Notes under the pieces: model-generated | The model's database searches: none | The model's input: only the letters and a program-made list of their open reading frames with translations | Told to the model about the DNA's origin: nothing | Shown: positions 1 to 10,350 of the stretch, piece after piece | Layout: each line of letters begins with the position of its first letter | How positions within the stretch are numbered: position 1 is the first letter of the stretch | Translations under genes and position numbers: made by a program | Assembly: GCA_030015575.1 (NCBI GenBank) | Contig: CM057339.1 | Span: forward strand, 778,612,809 to 778,676,808 | Length of the DNA: 64,000 bases | Reading direction: 5' to 3' | From: Agapanthus africanus | Taxonomy: Eukaryota > Streptophyta > Magnoliopsida > Asparagales > Amaryllidaceae

Positions 1-230
1 AAGCGATGGCTTAGGAAACAGGTTCAAATCTGCTACCTAAGACTTTTCAACTTTATGAGCCGTGAGGGTCTCATAAAGATTTTTTCTTCCTACGAGTCGA
101 GAGGATCTCGTAGGTGTATTTTCTCCTTAGGAATCGTGAGGATTCCTAAGTATGTTTTCTCTTGAGAGTCGTAAGGATCTTACAAGAGAATTTTCTTCCT
201 TATAAGTCGAGAGGACTCGTAAGTGATTGA
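1..230. repeat. Stem-loop cassette A (six hairpin modules)
   Basis: Consecutive inverted repeats, each with its own stem around a similar loop: CTTAGG/CCTAAG (10-41), CTTTATGAG/CTCATAAAG (51-78, perfect 9-bp), CCTACGAG/CTCGTAGG (89-114, perfect 8-bp), CTTAGGAATC/GATTCCTAAG around GTGAG (126-150, perfect 10-bp), CTCTTG/CAAGAG (159-188), and CTTATAAGTC/GACTCGTAAG (199-223, 8 of 10 paired). Further copies lie at 3148-3360, 3493-3706, 14228-14336, 14466-14680, 41345-41575 and 42310-42535. It lies in the 3' non-coding region of T1. No coding potential is evident. Confidence 0.9.
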
Positions 231-362
231 TGAGTTGACCTACTCCTGAGTCAAAGCATTACTTCAACAGGGAGGTCGAGGGTTGACTTTGGTTTGTCTG
301 TGCACCGCCGAGTCATGGAACTAGGAACTTTGTCGCGGCTCCGCTTTGATGACGTCATATAT
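231..362. other. Spacer of T1 3' non-coding region
   Basis: This unique-looking spacer holds one copy of a module (about 290-350) containing 'ggaacttt' and 'ggctccgctt', which recurs at 2190-2580 and, inverted, at 15340-15620. No gene is seen. Confidence 0.5.
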
Positions 363-2150
363 TCCTGCAGAGACACTGATTTCTCTGCGGGTCGGCACGA
401 ATCGAGATGTTCTCGTCAAGGACGCTGATTTCCCTGAATCGAGGTATTTGCCAAGGACACTGATTTCCTCGGAGTTGAGACGAATCGAGGTATTCCTGCA
501 AAGACACTAATTTCTCTGCGGGTCGACGCGAATCAAGATGCTCTCGTCAAGGACGCTGATTTCCCTAAATCGAGGAGGTTGCCAAGGACACTGATTTCCC
601 TGGGGTTGAGACGAATCGAGGTATTCCTGCAAAGACGCTGATTTCTCTGCGGGTCGATGTGAATTGAGATGCTCTCGTCAAGGACGATAATTTCCCTGAA
701 TCGAGGAGGTTTCTAAGGACACTGATTTCCTCGGAGTTGAGACGAATTGAGGTATTCCTGCAAAGACACTGATTTCTTTGCGGGTCGACGCGAATCGAGA
801 TGCTCTCGTCAAGGATGCTGATTTCCCTGAATCGAGGAGGTTGCCAAGGACACTGATTTTCCTGGGGTTGAGACGAATCGAGGCATTCCTGCAAAGACAC
901 TGATTTCCTTACGGGTCGACGCGAATCGAGATGCTCTCGTCAAGGACGTTGATTTCCCTGAATCGAGGAGGTTGCCAAGGACACTGATTTCCCTATGGTT
1001 GAGACGAATCGAGGCATTCCTGCAAAGACACTGATTTCCTTGCGGGTCGACGCGAATCGAGATGCTCTCGTCAAGGACGCTGATTTCCCTGAATCGAGGA
1101 GGTTGCCAAGGACAATGATTTCCCTGGGGTTGAGACGAATCGAGGCATTCCTGCAAAGACGCTGATTTCCTTGCGGGTCGACGCGAATCGAGATGCTTTC
1201 ATCAAGGACGCTGATTTCCCTGAATCGAGGAGGTTTCCAAGGACCCTGATTTCCCTGGGGTTGAGACGAATCGAGGTATTCCTGCAAAGACACTGATTTC
1301 CTTGTGGGTCGACGCGAATCGAGATGCTCTCGTCAAGGACGCTGATTTCCCTGAATCGAGGAGGTTGCCAAGGACCTTGATTTCCCTGGGGTTGAGACAA
1401 ATCGAGGTATTCCTGCAAAGACACTGATTTCCTTGCGGGTCGACGCGAATCGAGATGCTCTCGTCAAGGACGCTGATTTCTCTGAATCGAGGAGGTTGCC
1501 AAGGACACTGATTTTCCTGGGGTTGAGACGAATCGAGGTATTCCTGCAAAGACACTGATTTCCTTGTGGGTCGAGGCGAATCGAGATGCTCTCGTCAAGG
1601 ACGCCGATTTCCCTGAATCGAGGAGGTTGCCAAGGACACTGATTTCCCTGGGGTTGAGACAAATCGAGGTATTCCTGCAAAGACACTGATTTCTTTGCGG
1701 GTCGACGCGAATCGAGATACTCTCGTCAAGGACGCTGATTTCCCTGAATCGAGGAGGTTGCCAAGGACCCTGATTTCCCTGGGTTGATACGAATCAAGGT
1801 TTTCCTGCAAAGACACTGATTTCCTTGCGGGTCGACGCGAATCGAGATGCTCTCGTCAAGGATGCTGATTTCCCTGAATCGAGGAGGTTTCCAAGGACAC
1901 TGATTTCCCTGGGGTTGAGACGAATCGAGGTATTCCTGCAAAGACACTGATTTCCTTACGTGTCGACGCGAATCGAGATGCTCTCGTCAAGGACGCTGAT
2001 TTCCCTGAATCGAGGAGGTTGCCAAGGACACTGATTCTCTCGGAGTTGAGACGAATCGACGTATTCCTGCAAAGACACTGATTTCCTTACGGGTCGACGC
2101 GAATCGAGATGCTCTCATCAAGGACGCTAATTTCCCTGAATCGAGGTTTT
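363..2150. repeat. 131-bp tandem satellite, about 13-14 copies
   Basis: Units recur every 131 bp. Each unit is built of three related sub-monomers of 35, 47 and 49 bp. Each begins with AAGGACRCTGATTTC or AAAGACACTGATTTC and contains a GAATCGAG core, so this is a small higher-order repeat. Copies differ by scattered substitutions. Open frames across it on the minus strand, about 117 codons and stepping by 131 bp, are by-products of the repeat. It lies in the 3' non-coding part of T1. Tandem arrays between pol and the 3' LTR are known from the Tat/Ogre group of plant retrotransposons. No counterpart array is visible in T2 before T2 is interrupted at 15706. Confidence 0.95.
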
Positions 2151-2582
2151 TGAGTCGACTTGATCCCGAGACGGGGTCATTGGATGACTCCAGGTTGTCT
2201 GTGAACCGTAGAGTCTTAGAACTGGGGACTTTGCCGTGGCTCAGATTGATGTTGTAGCATCTGTGTGCTGCTAGAATGAGGAGGCACACCGTTGTTGGTC
2301 TTCGGGCCGTAGATGTGGCCATTGAGATTTGGAACTAAGGACTTTGCCATGGCTCCGCTTCGTTGCGACTCTGAGGTCGATTGTTGACGTCACGTCTGCA
2401 TCTGGTTGGAGTGATGAGAAACGCCGTTGGTGATCTCTAAGTTGTCGATGTTGACGTCGAGACCCTGAAGCTATGGATCTTCCTTTGCTTCGTTTGTTGA
2501 CATTGTGTTTGCAATATTGTGACAAATGTCGAGGTTATCTCTAGGTTGTCTATGAACCGTCGAGATTTGGCTTCGCTTTCTG
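2151..2582. repeat. Dispersed 'gttgtctgtgaacc' module repeats
   Basis: Several imperfect copies of a module are present, with 'ggttgtctrtgaaccg', 'ggactttgcc' and 'gctccgctt' elements. The reverse complement lies at 15340-15620 in T2, where the modules sit on the opposite strand. Non-coding. Confidence 0.7.
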
Positions 2583-3130
2583 ATGGAGCCTGGTGGGAAA
2601 GTATGGTTCCCTCTTTGTTTGTGCCCACGGATTCTATACAGGGGTCAATGTGACCTCACCTGCAGGGCAAAAAGTTTCATTCTTTCATCTTATTTTTTAA
2701 TTCTTTCTGCGATGCTCTATCATTTCAGATTTTTACATCGCGAAAATCGCGATTGCCCAATCATTTCGGCTATTTTTCGCGGTGCCCAATCATTTCGGCT
2801 ATTCTTTTCTTTTTACTCGCTGTTTTTTATTGCGAGTTGCCCAACCATTTCGGCTATTTTGTATGCATACATTTTTACTTGCTGATTCTGTTGCAAGTTG
2901 CCCCATCATTTCGGCTATTTCATATGCATTTTTGGCTCGTTGACTTTTTGCCACGAGTATGGAACTTGGAATCTGGTGCCAATCTTAGCATCAGCATCGC
3001 TGCAACTGGAATATTGCCAAGAGCGAATCATCATTTGCCATGAAAGGACTTAGAATTTGATATCGATTTAGGCATCAGCATCGCTACCACTGGGACATTG
3101 TCAGGAGCGAATCATCATTTGCCTCTGTCG
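2583..3130. repeat. 'CCCAATCATTTCGGCTAT' repeat block of T1
   Basis: About five copies of 'atcatttcggctat' lie between 2720 and 2930, separated by short hairpins such as ATCGCGA-AAA-TCGCGAT (2737-2753). Two copies of a 'tcagcatcgct...ggaatattgcca' module follow (2985-3120). A 'GTGCCCACGGATTCTATAC' box is at about 2621. The block recurs inverted at 14700-15200 (T2) and in E3 at 40880-41250. The ORFs here read through repeats and are not genes. Confidence 0.85.
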
Positions 3131-3147
3131 ATGTCGAACAAAGGTGG

Positions 3148-3712
3148 CTTAGCGAACAGGGTTAGGATCCTGTCGACTAAGGCTTTTGACTTTACGAGCC
3201 GTAAGGGTCTCATAAAGGTATTTCTCCCTACGAGTCGTGAGGATCTCGTAGGTGCATTTTCTCCTTAAAAATCATGAGGATTCTTAAGTGTATGTTCTCT
3301 TATAAGTCGTAAGGATCTTACAAGAGTGTTTTCTCCTTATAAGTCGAGAGGACTTACAAGGGTCGCTGACCGTGTGAGCATATCTCTAGTCGCTGGTGGG
3401 ACTTTGTTAGGGAAAGGTTTATTCGTGCCCACGGATTGTATACAAGGGTCAACATTGAGCCGCTTGTAAGACAAAATCGGGGGGTACGACTGCTTAAGAA
3501 CAGGTTCAGATCCCTGTAGCTTAAGGCTTTTGAATCTTATGAGCTGTGAGGGTCTCATAAGAGGGTTCTCCTTACGAGTTGTGAGGATCTCGCAAGTGTA
3601 ATTTCTCCTTAGGAATTGTGGGGATCCCTAAGTGTGTTTCGCCTTTATGAGTCGTAAGGATCTCACGCAGGTGGTTTCTCCTTATAGGGTCGAGAGGACC
3701 TTGCAAGTGTCT
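3148..3712. repeat. Stem-loop cassettes B and C
   Basis: Two more copies of the hairpin cassette are present (3148-3360 and 3493-3706). They are separated by a spacer with the conserved 'CCCACGGATTGTATAC' box (about 3429). In C the first long stem is TCTTATGAG/CTCATAAGA (3535-3562), against CTTTATGAG/CTCATAAAG in A. Two adjacent base pairs are swapped on both arms, so pairing is kept. B has CCTACGAG/CTCGTAGG (3227-3252), a perfect stem. Non-coding. Confidence 0.88.
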
Positions 3713-3930
3713 TTTGACGAGATTGCGTCCTTTCGGGTTTTCACAAACTCGCCGGTAGTCCCGCTGGTTTTACTCATGGAGCCCTTTCGGGTTTTCATCC
3801 GTGCCCATCTTGCTTATGGACGTACCATTTTTTTTACCACGTCAGCCTGGGGACACCGCGGGTTTGTAGTAGTTTAATGACGTTTCGGTCAAAGGTTCGA
3901 GACTTTTTCGGGCAACATACGATTACACAG
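3713..3930. other. 'CTTTCGGGTTTTCA' block between gag and the cassettes
   Basis: Two copies of 'cctttcgggttttca' with 'cgagattgcg' and 'gtgcccat' elements recur inverted at about 14000-14220 (T2) and in E3 at 42190-42300. This is the first non-coding block after gag in T1. No gene is seen. Confidence 0.65.
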
Positions 3931-6900
3931 CTAGATTTTCTCGCAAATCTTCGCATCTTTTGTGTCGGATGTGGATTCCTTGAAGAGAAGGCTGAGAGCG
4001 ATTTCTTCATCAGAGTCGCTTCCAAAGGTGATAACTTGCGATCCTTTAGTGTCGATTATGTGACAGTTGCCAGCGGCTCTTTTGCGCTCATCTGTCGTAC
4101 TTTCCTGTTCCCGACGAGCCTTACGCTTCACTCGTTGAACGTGTTGTCGGTGGGAACCATATCCCTGCCACCAGTTTTTAAAGGCTATGCACTCCTCGGT
4201 AAGGTGTGTAATCCTCTGATGGTATAAGCAGAAGTTAGGATGTATGTCCGCTTCATCAAGATATATACTGCCAGGAGAATTTCCTCTGAAATAGGGCCCT
4301 AGCGAATCGTTTCCTTACTTCAAGCTTGTTTTTGATGGCGATAGGGATGCTTCGATTCGGTTGGGGTGCCTCGACCTTTTCATCCAGTCGTCGGCGTTTG
4401 GCTTTTTCGAATATAGCCAGTTCGCGCTCTTGATTGGCTTTGCTTTTTTGATAGGCTTCGTTCAATAGCAAGTCGATCATCTCGTCAAACGGTTCCAAGG
4501 GTTTTGGCATCGATCTTGCCCCCAGCTCTTTTATGCTGTGTTCTATCGCCGAGTGAGCTTCTTCATTAGTTAACACAGAATGAGAGATCATGTGGCAACT
4601 TGCCACATAGTCCTCAGATTCTTCTGACGAGTCATCCCCATCGTTATTGTCGTTATCTCCGCTCTCAAGGATATTGTTGAGAAATTCTTGGAGTGTGACC
4701 GGGGTTCGCGCCTTCTGATTATATTCCTCCAGCGCGTCAATATGCTTTTGCAGATCCATGCGTTTTTCATCAAACTTTGTGGCCTTTTTGGTCTTCTTCT
4801 TCTTCTTCGAAGACTTTGACGGCTGGGTGTGAGTGCTTTGGCTATCACCACCAATCTTTGGGGTTGGGCACGGTTTCAGCATTCCCTTGATGATCTCGGG
4901 TTCCAGTGGATTTTTCCACCTGATCGCCGGGCATGTTTGGAGATCCTTCAACATTCTTTTCGTCTTGGCTGAAAGAGCGACCTCCCGTTGAGCTTCTTCT
5001 ATGAAGGAGCATGATGCCCCCGGTGTGTCCGTCTTCTTAGGAGCGTGTGGTTGTGGCGGGTTCACCTTCCAATTTTCAGACAACGCGAATTTGCCTTGCT
5101 GGTATTGGTCTTCAACCCAATTTTTGAAGACGTAGCAATCTTCGAGTGGATGGCCCAATACTCGATGGTAGAGACAGTAATTGGGATCGTTGATGTCGTT
5201 CGGTTGCGGTGGGTATCTCGACTCTGGTAAAGTAATGAGCCCATTGCGCACTGCTAGTTCGAACAATCTCCTTGTTTTATCCCGGGGAAACGAATAGGGA
5301 CGTCTCAACTTCTCATTGAGGGATTGCCGCTTGTTGCTTTGGCGAACAACCGGTCTTGGGCCACTCGGTTGTTGTTGAGCGTTGGCGACGAAGGTTGCTT
5401 TGCCTTTGCCCTTCTCGTTTCGAGGCTCTATCTTCGACGAGGACGGCTAATGGCCCATCTGGTCCGTTTGGGCCAGCTTGTCAATTAAGGCCTGGAAGGT
5501 GATCGGTTTGAAGAACATCATAAATTGGGATATAGTCGCCTGTGGATCAAGGGTTCCCACAAACATGCCTACTGCAGGAGCTTCTTCTATGCGTTGTTCG
5601 CACTTCAACTATACGTTGCACCACCGTATCGCATACTGAACCCATGTTTCGTCTGGTTTCACCCTGGCATTGATCAACGCCGTGATTGGGGTGCGTTCGC
5701 TAGCGCTTGCTAAACGCTGGGTGAATAACAGCTCCATCCCCGTGAATGTTTTGACAGAGTCATTTGGAAGCTCCGAATACCATTTGAAGGCCGTCTCCGC
5801 CAAACTGCCAACGCATTGGTGAAGCAGTAGCTTATCGTCACCTCCGGTGTTTCCGTACAGAGCCCTAAATTGAGCGACATGCTGATGCGGATTTCCAGTC
5901 CCCTTATATACGTGGAATTTGGGGATCATGTATCCCAGCGGGTAATTTATTTGGTCATACCAACCCGGATAGGGTCGTCCAGTTTTAACAATTTGCCCAA
6001 CCGCTTCATTCTCCTGGTGAACTCGTATCTGCTGAGCGATGTAATCATCCAGGGAAGCTTTGGAGATTGTCTCCTCCTTAGCTGTTGACAGAGCCGGCAG
6101 AGGATTTGATGTCTCTCCTCTATCATCTTCAATTATTACTGGAGGATTTTCGGCTGGGGGATCCGACTGGATCATCATGCCCACCATATTTTGGAATATA
6201 AGGGCCATTTGTTTTATATTGGCCGCTTATTCCGCGGCCTTTTTGTCCTTCTTCTCAAGCATTCTCCGAAGGAATTCGGCATCAGTTTCCTGCTCACGGC
6301 GTTGCTCCGAGGATGTCTCCGGGCTTGCTTTCGGTCCCGTAAGTGCGGCCATAGCTGTTAGCATTTCTTGGAGCTTTTGTTGTTGTTGCTCCTGAGCCTT
6401 TGTTACGGATCGCGTAAGCGGTCGATGATCTGTGGAGATACGGCTATCCTCTTTTGCGGATGCCATATAGACGGTATGCACCACCATGCCCCCAGACTCA
6501 GGGCGTTTGGGTTCAGTGGTCTTGCGATTCATTGCTGACTCAGGGATTTTCTCCGACCTTCTCTTCTTATGGGCAGTCGAAGTTGAGGGGGCTATTGCAG
6601 TAGGCACCCAAGTAGCTGTCGCCTTCTGTGGCTTGACAGGGTAGTTTTCTTCTTGCCAAACCTTCATCTTTTTCTGTCGGCGGGGATAGTCTTGATCTAC
6701 TACGGAGTCCTGGACCTGTCACCAAACTTTATAAATTTTAGAGGAAAGCCGTTGAGGGGGCTGCTCCGGCTTCTTTTCTGTGGTAATCTCCATAGGTGGA
6801 GAAGATCTCTTTAGCACGGCAGTCGGAGAGTTCTTGTGAACCCTCCTTAGTGGTTCAAAGTTGTTCCTAGTTGGAACAGCAGCATTGATTTCCACCATGG

Positions 6901-7578
6901 GAGCTGGCGGAGTTAGCCCAGAGGGGGAGTTGCCCCCGGCCTTCCTTACTCGGCGCCAGTGGTGATGTCGAGCATATCGAGCCATTGGGATTATCTCAGC
7001 TGTAGGAATGACTTCCTCATGCCCTCTGTGTTGATCAGAAGTTGTCGTTGTCAGCCTATTGAAGACAGACGTTCGTTGAGAGGGAATATCCAACCTATCG
7101 AAGGCAGACTTCCGAGTATGGGAAGAAACCTTGACGATTTCGCTTGGAACAGGAGCTGAAATAGTCAGTCTTGTGAAGACCGACCCTTTGGCAGGAGAAG
7201 CCGCCTTGACGACTTCGGGAGCAGAGATGGATATCCTTTTTGGGATAACCCTTTCTGGTATCACGGGCTTCTTCATGGGCCTAACTGAGCTTTGGCCTAG
7301 TCTATCAAAGACTGAGGCGTTGGAGCTGGACGACCCGTTGAGAGGGGCCGCGGTAGTTGTAAGCCGATCAAAGACCGACTTCCTCTGAGCTTCTTGTATT
7401 GGTACAGGAGCGCTGAAGCTCGTTGGCGGGAGTATGGTCCCGAAGAACAATCCAGTGGTGGCCTGAGTGACCTATTCTACCAGCATAGCGAAGATGGAGG
7501 CCGCTTGGGGCCCGTAAGTCCCTCCTCCGTACGGGACAGAGCGAGAGTTGCAGTTGCAGTTAGTGCAGGTTGAAGCCA
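3931..7578 (-). pseudogene. gag: T1 Gag polyprotein (Tat lineage), decayed
   Basis: Gag forms the particle that packages element RNA. One minus-strand frame runs from ATG at 7578 (MASTCTNC...) to about 4290, broken only by in-frame stops at 7472, 6719, 6227, 5609 and 5447. A frameshift near 4290 then leads into another frame ending at 3931. The N-terminal part is low-complexity with five SVFDRL-like motifs (7390-7050). The capsid-type Retrotrans_gag region lies at about 5990-5600 (GWYDQINYPLG, AFKWYSEL). Two CX3HX4HX4C knuckle motifs follow: CLYHRVLGHPLEDC (about 5180) and CLYHQRITHLTEEC (about 4215). A lysine-rich stretch and an acidic stretch lie between the knuckles. The total of about 1,200 codons is long for a plant gag. 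All five stops could arise by one C-to-T change (CAG, CAA or CGA). No protease or pol follows. Confidence 0.85.
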
Positions 7579-7705
7579 TTGATCTTCTGTTTTCTGCACG
7601 GAGCAAGACACCAAATATTAGTACCTCGAACCCAAGGGCAACCATATCAAACCGTGATTCTTTCACGAACACGACACACGAAGTGAGGAGTGGAAAGAGG
7701 AAAAT

Positions 7706-7724
7706 GTCCCACCGGGCGTGCCGA
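7706..7724 (-). other. T1 primer-binding-site-like motif
   Basis: On the minus strand TCGGCACGCCCGGTGGGAC begins five bases after the inferred LTR end. The same motif, TGGCATGCCCGGTGGGACC, follows the 5' LTR of E3 at 40417. Two elements with unrelated LTRs share it at the expected place, which supports a tRNA primer site. I cannot name the tRNA with certainty. Confidence 0.75.
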
Positions 7725-8244
7725 AATCTGTTCCCCGCCGAAAACACGGAGACGCGATGAATGTCCCGCCTGAATTTCGGGGCAGATGCTAATTGGTGCT
7801 ATCCGTCCACCTCTCCGAAGATGCCAAGTTGATTTATGGCACCGTGTATCGAAGGTTTAAACGGATGCGGCCGATGTAGAAGACTTCGTTAGATTCCCCC
7901 TCATTTAAGGGGTTTTTGATTGTGGGGACGCTCTTCCCTGCAGGCGCAAGCCCTTGCAGTTAATTACGCTACCGCGTCGCGGTAACAACTTTCTCCTTCT
8001 CCAGATGGTCACTTCGTGTCATGTATGTTTGTTTTGTTTTTGGTTGCCCGTGGATTGTATACGGAGACTAATTTATGTTGTCGCCCGTAGGGCGTGGATT
8101 AGTCCAAATCCGTATCTTCTTAGATTTGGGTTTGGGGGTTGGGTTTAAGGATACGTTAGTCTCATTTGGGACTAAGATCAACTTAAACGTATGTTAAGGA
8201 TACGTTAGTCTACTTTTAGACTAAGATCAACTTAACGGGATCAT

Positions 8245-8765
8245 TTAGATCCAACAAAAGAGCATTTGGGCTCTACTGTTTAGTTTAGGGACATTGCGGT
8301 CGATTAGTTTAAGGACATTGCGGTCCAATATTAGTTTAAGGACATCTCGGTCCAATGTTAGTTTAAAGACATCACGGTCGAGGTTAAGGACATCATAGTC
8401 CGTGAGTTTAAAGACCTCACAGTCAAGGTTAAGGACAGTCAAGGTTAAGGACGTCATAGTCCGTGAGTTTAAAGACCTCACAGTCAAGGTTAAGAACATC
8501 ATATTCTGTGAGTTTAAAAACCTCACAGTCAAGGTTAAGGACGTCATAGTCCGTGAGCTTAAGGACCCCACAGTCCGGGTTAAGGACGTCATAGTCCGTG
8601 AGTTTAAAGACCTCACAGTCAAGGTTAAGGATGTCATAGTCCGTAAGCTTAAGGACCCCACAGTCCGGGTTAAGGACGTCATAGTCCGTGAGTTTAAAGA
8701 CCTCACAGTTAAGGTTAAGGACGTCATAGTCCGTGAGCTTAAGGACCCCACAGTCCGTAGAGTGT
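8245..8765. repeat. 45-bp tandem repeat in T1 LTR
   Basis: The unit is about 45 bp (two half-units, GTTAAGGACGTCATAGTCCG and TGAGTTTAAAGACCTCACAG), with about eight copies. Because 45 is a multiple of three, long open frames exist on both strands (plus-strand motif VKDVIVREFKDLTVK). I read them as repeat artefacts. Each half-unit is an imperfect palindrome (GGACGTCATAGTCC; TGAG...CTCA). A short inverted relic lies after T2 pol at about 13800-13840. Confidence 0.9.
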
Positions 8766-9109
8766 TTGGTTGTCGGGACCCGTCACCTCTCTGAAGACGT
8801 TGAAGGATTACAACGACAAATATCAGAGGAGTAAAGAGATGTACCCTCGAACCGGCGTGAGTTGGTTGAAAGATCTGTAGTTCAATTTGGGACTAAGATC
8901 TATTAAAATATTCATGAGCATATGGGCTCAATTAATATGAGTTGAGGACTTATGGCCAATCTTAGGCTAAGTCCAATAAATGTTTAACATTCTTATTTTG
9001 GGCTGTTGAGCCTTTATTTGGGCTTGGCCCTTTTAACAATGTTTTTATCTTGTATTGAATGTTGAGCATTCATCAGAGCTCTGGGCTTATTAAAGAACAA
9101 TTTATGTTC
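8766..9109 (-). other. T1 LTR interior without a gene
   Basis: U5-type sequence with repeats of 'tgggactaagatc' (also at 8170-8230) and several 'gggctc/gggctt' words. No coding region or structured RNA was recognised. Confidence 0.5.
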
Positions 9110-9490
9110 TGTCAGCGCAACACGTGGCGCACCAGGCGCTTTGCGCCAATCAAAAAGCGCAGTGCGCTGCTGCCAAGCAGCGCATATGTAAGGGACACGT
9201 GTCGCACTCAGCGCTAGGCGCTAGATGACGAGCGCATGATGCCAGTTTATGAGCGCTTAGCGCTAATCCATGAGCCCATTGCGCTTTCAGTTTAGTGGCG
9301 CACACGTGAGTGACACGTGGTGCGCTTGGCGCTGAACGCCAGCCTATGAGCGCAGTGCGCTATTTCAGAAGCGCAAAGCGCAAGTTGTTAATTGGCGCAT
9401 ACATGGTTGACACGTGGCGCATTTGGCGTTGAGCGCCAGTCCAGAGAGTGCAGAAGCGCTGTTCAGGAGCGCAAAGCGCATCTGATCAAT
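9110..9490. repeat. GCGC-palindrome array 1 in T1 LTR
   Basis: Degenerate units combine 'ACACGTGGCGC', 'AGCGCTAGGCGCT' and 'GCGCAAAGCGC'-type words, so the block is rich in short GC palindromes within AT-rich flanks. Related but distinct units form a second array at 10120-10350. Non-coding. Confidence 0.8.
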
Positions 9491-10119
9491 TTTATGATCC
9501 GGGAATAAATTTAAGTTCTTTTAAAAGAGATTTTGTCTCAAGATCTAAGAACAACAGTTCTTATTTTGCAAGAGATATTTCCAATCCCTTATTTTGATGA
9601 AAGGCTTTGCCTTTATAGATCCATGATCTGTGAGAAGAATTATGTTCTTCTTTTATATTATGATGATGAGATCTTTTGATCTCTTTGTGAAAAACTTTTT
9701 GTCTTGTAGATCTATGATCTTTTTAAAGAAATGAATTTTTTTTATGAGATGATTTCATCTCTGTGTTCATCATCCTTCATCTTTACCTTAAAGAAATATC
9801 TTCTTGCAAGAGCTTGCTTTTTGTATTTGAATTTCTCAAAGTTTATTGGGGGGGGGGTTCTCTATATCAGACTTGAAGTCTTGAGGCCTTTATATAGGGC
9901 AAGCTGATTTGTTGAATCAGTTAAAGAGATCTTTCTCTGATTAATTTGGAGATGTTTCCCCACCATTAGATCTTTGATCATAGGACTTCTGTTTTACAGA
10001 AGGCAATCTTTTTGTTTTTAACAAGATTGAAAAATCTTTCCATACAGAATTTAATTCTGATTAATTAATGATTTATCATTATTATTAGGTATTTTGATCT
10101 GACGGTGGGGAGTTTTTTA
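9491..10119 (-). other. AT-rich T1 LTR core (R/U3 boundary)
   Basis: AT-rich sequence carries many 'gatct' words ('agatctttgatctc' types) and a poly-G run at about 9848. It includes the TATA box described separately. No gene is seen. Confidence 0.5.
9888..9896 (-). promoter_or_regulatory. TATA box of T1 LTR
   Basis: On the minus strand the sequence reads CCCTATATAAAGGCC, a good plant TATA match. It lies about 510 bp into the LTR counted from its 5' (right) end. Transcription would then start near 9860 and run leftward through U5 and gag. Confidence 0.65.
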
Positions 10120-10350
10120 ATTCCAGCGCTAGTGACCCGTGCTTTGCACATGGTGCGCTGCTTAGAGCGCAGCGCTCTTAGCGCTAGCACACCTGTGTCT
10201 TATACGTGGTGCGCTGCTCGGAGCACAGCGCACTTAGCGCTTGCGCACCCGTGTTTGAAACGTGGTGCGCTGCTTAGAGCGCAACGCACCTAGCGCTAGT
10301 GCACACATGGTGCGCTGCTTAGGGCACAACGCACTTGGCGCTGCATCTGA
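10120..10350. repeat. GCGC-palindrome array 2 (about 56-bp unit)
   Basis: About four units start with 'ACRTGGTGCGCTGCTTAGAG' at 10148, 10204, 10260 and 10305. They carry 'GCGCTGCTTAGAGCGC' and 'TTAGCGCTAG' palindromes. It lies in the inferred U3 of the T1 LTR. Non-coding. Confidence 0.85.

Noticed and set aside
565-1947. Ladder of about 117-codon minus-strand ORFs stepping by 131 bp
   Set aside because: They are one satellite unit read repeatedly, with no start context or conserved product.
2583-3043. Plus-strand ORFs across the 'atcatttcggctat' block
   Set aside because: The block is a non-coding repeat. The inverted copies at 14849-15266 give unrelated frames.
3877-4227. Plus-strand 116-codon ORF
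   Set aside because: It is the shadow of the minus-strand gag C-terminus, which carries the zinc-knuckle motif in the opposite frame.
8245-8794. ORFs on both strands with VKDVIVREFKD-type repeats
   Set aside because: Created by a 45-bp tandem repeat inside an LTR; open on both strands. Kept only as a low-interest note.
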